Source: Oscillospiraceae bacterium
GTDB taxonomy: Bacteria > Bacillota > Clostridia > Oscillospirales > Ruminococcaceae
Direction of reading: 5' to 3'
Length of the DNA stretch: 7,993 nt
Assembly (NCBI GenBank): GCA_900757485.1
Contig: CAAEOA010000293.1
Coordinates: forward strand, 1 to 7,993
Of the stretch, positions 7,444 to 7,993 are shown in pieces. The translations under genes and the position numbers were made by a program. Below the pieces are notes generated by a model. That model was not told the origin of the DNA. It saw nothing but the letters and a program-made list of their open reading frames with translations, and ran no database searches. The stretch's first letter is position 1; every line of letters starts with the position of its first letter.

Positions 7444-7470
7444 AAACCTGAAATAAAAAACAGGAGGTTT
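7444..7470 (+). promoter_or_regulatory. Possible hairpin overlapping the ribosome binding site of the ricin-like gene
   Basis: AAACCT (7444-7449) can pair with AGGTTT (7465-7470), or alternatively CCTG (7447-7450) with CAGG (7461-7464). Both pairings bury part of the AGGAGG site (7462-7467) that serves the ATG at 7474 with 6-nt spacing. The stems are short and the loops A-rich, so the structure is weak; it could modulate translation or be chance, since any CCT upstream can pair with a ribosome binding site. Confidence 0.25.
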
Positions 7471-7473
7471 GTT

Positions 7474-7993
7474 ATGTTGAAACAAAGAATTATATCATTT
7501 GTGACAGCAGTGGCGATTTTAGTATCCGGAATATCTTTTAATATGTTTGCCGCTGCAAGCGATCCTCAAAGCGAATTGAGTTTGGGACTTACAAACCGGC
7601 AGTCCGTTAGTAACGCACCAAACGAAAAATGGATTTTAGAAAATGTATCAGGTACGGAATATAAGATTCGCAACAAGGCAACTGATCTGTATTTAACCGA
7701 TAAAAACGGTACTGCGGTGCAAATGAGCGCAACCGGAGACAGTACGCAGGTGTGGAATTTCGCAGATCATTACGGTGTTTCCCATTGGAAAGTCAGCAAT
7801 AAAGGCACCGGTAATTATCTCACGGTATTTGGTGAAATTAAACTGGGCGCAGAAGATGGTAACGGAACCGGAATGGTTTGTCTGTCTGCCGGCGATTTAA
7901 CCGATCCGCTTGAAGTGAGCGAATTGGCTGCCGGTGAATACTATATTTATAATGAGTATGGAAGCCGTCCAGACGGTAGTTTTCCCGAGATTA
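7474..7993 (+). CDS. Secreted protein with ricin-type beta-trefoil domain (3'-truncated by window edge)
   Basis: The frame opens at ATG 7474 behind a strong AGGAGG (7462-7467) and has no stop to the end of the window, so 173 residues of a longer protein are visible. Residues 1 to about 28 are a typical signal peptide (MLKQRIISFVTAVAIL... ending in FAAAS), with a start much like that of the lipoprotein encoded at 4369. Residues about 53-140 resemble a ricin-type lectin repeat unit: WILENVSGTEYKIRNKATD, LYLTD, then Gln92-Val-Trp94 as a QxW-type motif (TQVWNF), followed by HWKVSNKGTGNYLTVFG. A second repeat-like segment starts near residue 150 (LAAGEYYIYNEYG). Such domains bind sugars and are often attached to glycosidases, so the missing C-terminal part may carry an enzyme or an anchor. 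It lies 49 bp after the previous gene and probably shares its transcript. Confidence 0.8.
   Translation, partial: MLKQRIISFVTAVAILVSGISFNMFAAASDPQSELSLGLTNRQSVSNAPNEKWILENVSGTEYKIRNKATDLYLTDKNGTAVQMSATGDSTQVWNFADHYGVSHWKVSNKGTGNYLTVFGEIKLGAEDGNGTGMVCLSAGDLTDPLEVSELAAGEYYIYNEYGSRPDGSFPEI

Noticed and set aside
1..7993. CRISPR arrays, tRNA or rRNA genes, insertion sequences, attachment sites, catabolite-repression (cre) boxes
   Set aside because: I looked for repeats, transposase-like frames, clover-leaf-type sequence and TGNAANCGNTNNCA-type sites in the spacers and found none convincing.

Overview
The window reads as part of a carbohydrate-uptake and glycan-processing gene cluster from a moderately AT-rich, Gram-positive-type Firmicute, most likely a Clostridia member (Oscillospirales-like gut, rumen or digester bacterium). 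This rests on strong AGGAGG ribosome binding sites, a lipobox lipoprotein, a surface protein with a Ser/Thr-rich stalk and C-terminal membrane anchor, and the DUF5696 plus permease-pair arrangement I know from Paenibacillus and Clostridia. The genus cannot be read from the sequence. All credible genes lie on the + strand.

Layout. 2-2227: a DUF5696-type protein whose 5' end lies outside the window. 2228-2382: intergenic region with a perfect 10-bp inverted repeat that may be a weak terminator or RNA-processing hairpin. 2383-3333 and 3364-4269: the two membrane subunits (MalF/UgpA-like and MalG/UgpE-like) of a CUT1-type sugar ABC importer, each with an EAA motif. 4270-4368: AT-rich spacer with a palindrome beside the next ribosome binding site. 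4369-6250: one lipoprotein gene for a GH71/GH99-like glycosidase with a C-terminal CBM9/DOMON-like domain, split into two reading frames at an A8 run (4656-4663). 6270-7424: a secreted CBM9/DOMON-like domain on a Ser/Thr/Asn-rich stalk with a C-terminal membrane anchor. 7474-7993: the start of a secreted ricin-type beta-trefoil protein that runs off the 3' edge.

How the genes may work together (inference): the lipoprotein glycosidase, the membrane-anchored binding protein and the ricin-like protein would capture and trim a glycan at the cell surface. The permease pair would import the released sugar, using a solute-binding protein and an ATPase that are not in this window (an upstream or unlinked position is usual for such systems). 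The DUF5696 protein is a consistent partner of such permeases, but its biochemical role is unknown.

The points most worth a second look are the single-base frame break in the glycosidase gene, the EWNEW motif that may hold its catalytic pair, and the run of three differently anchored proteins with carbohydrate-binding-type domains beside a sugar importer. None of this proves a new system; it looks like an under-characterised Gram-positive glycan-utilisation locus.
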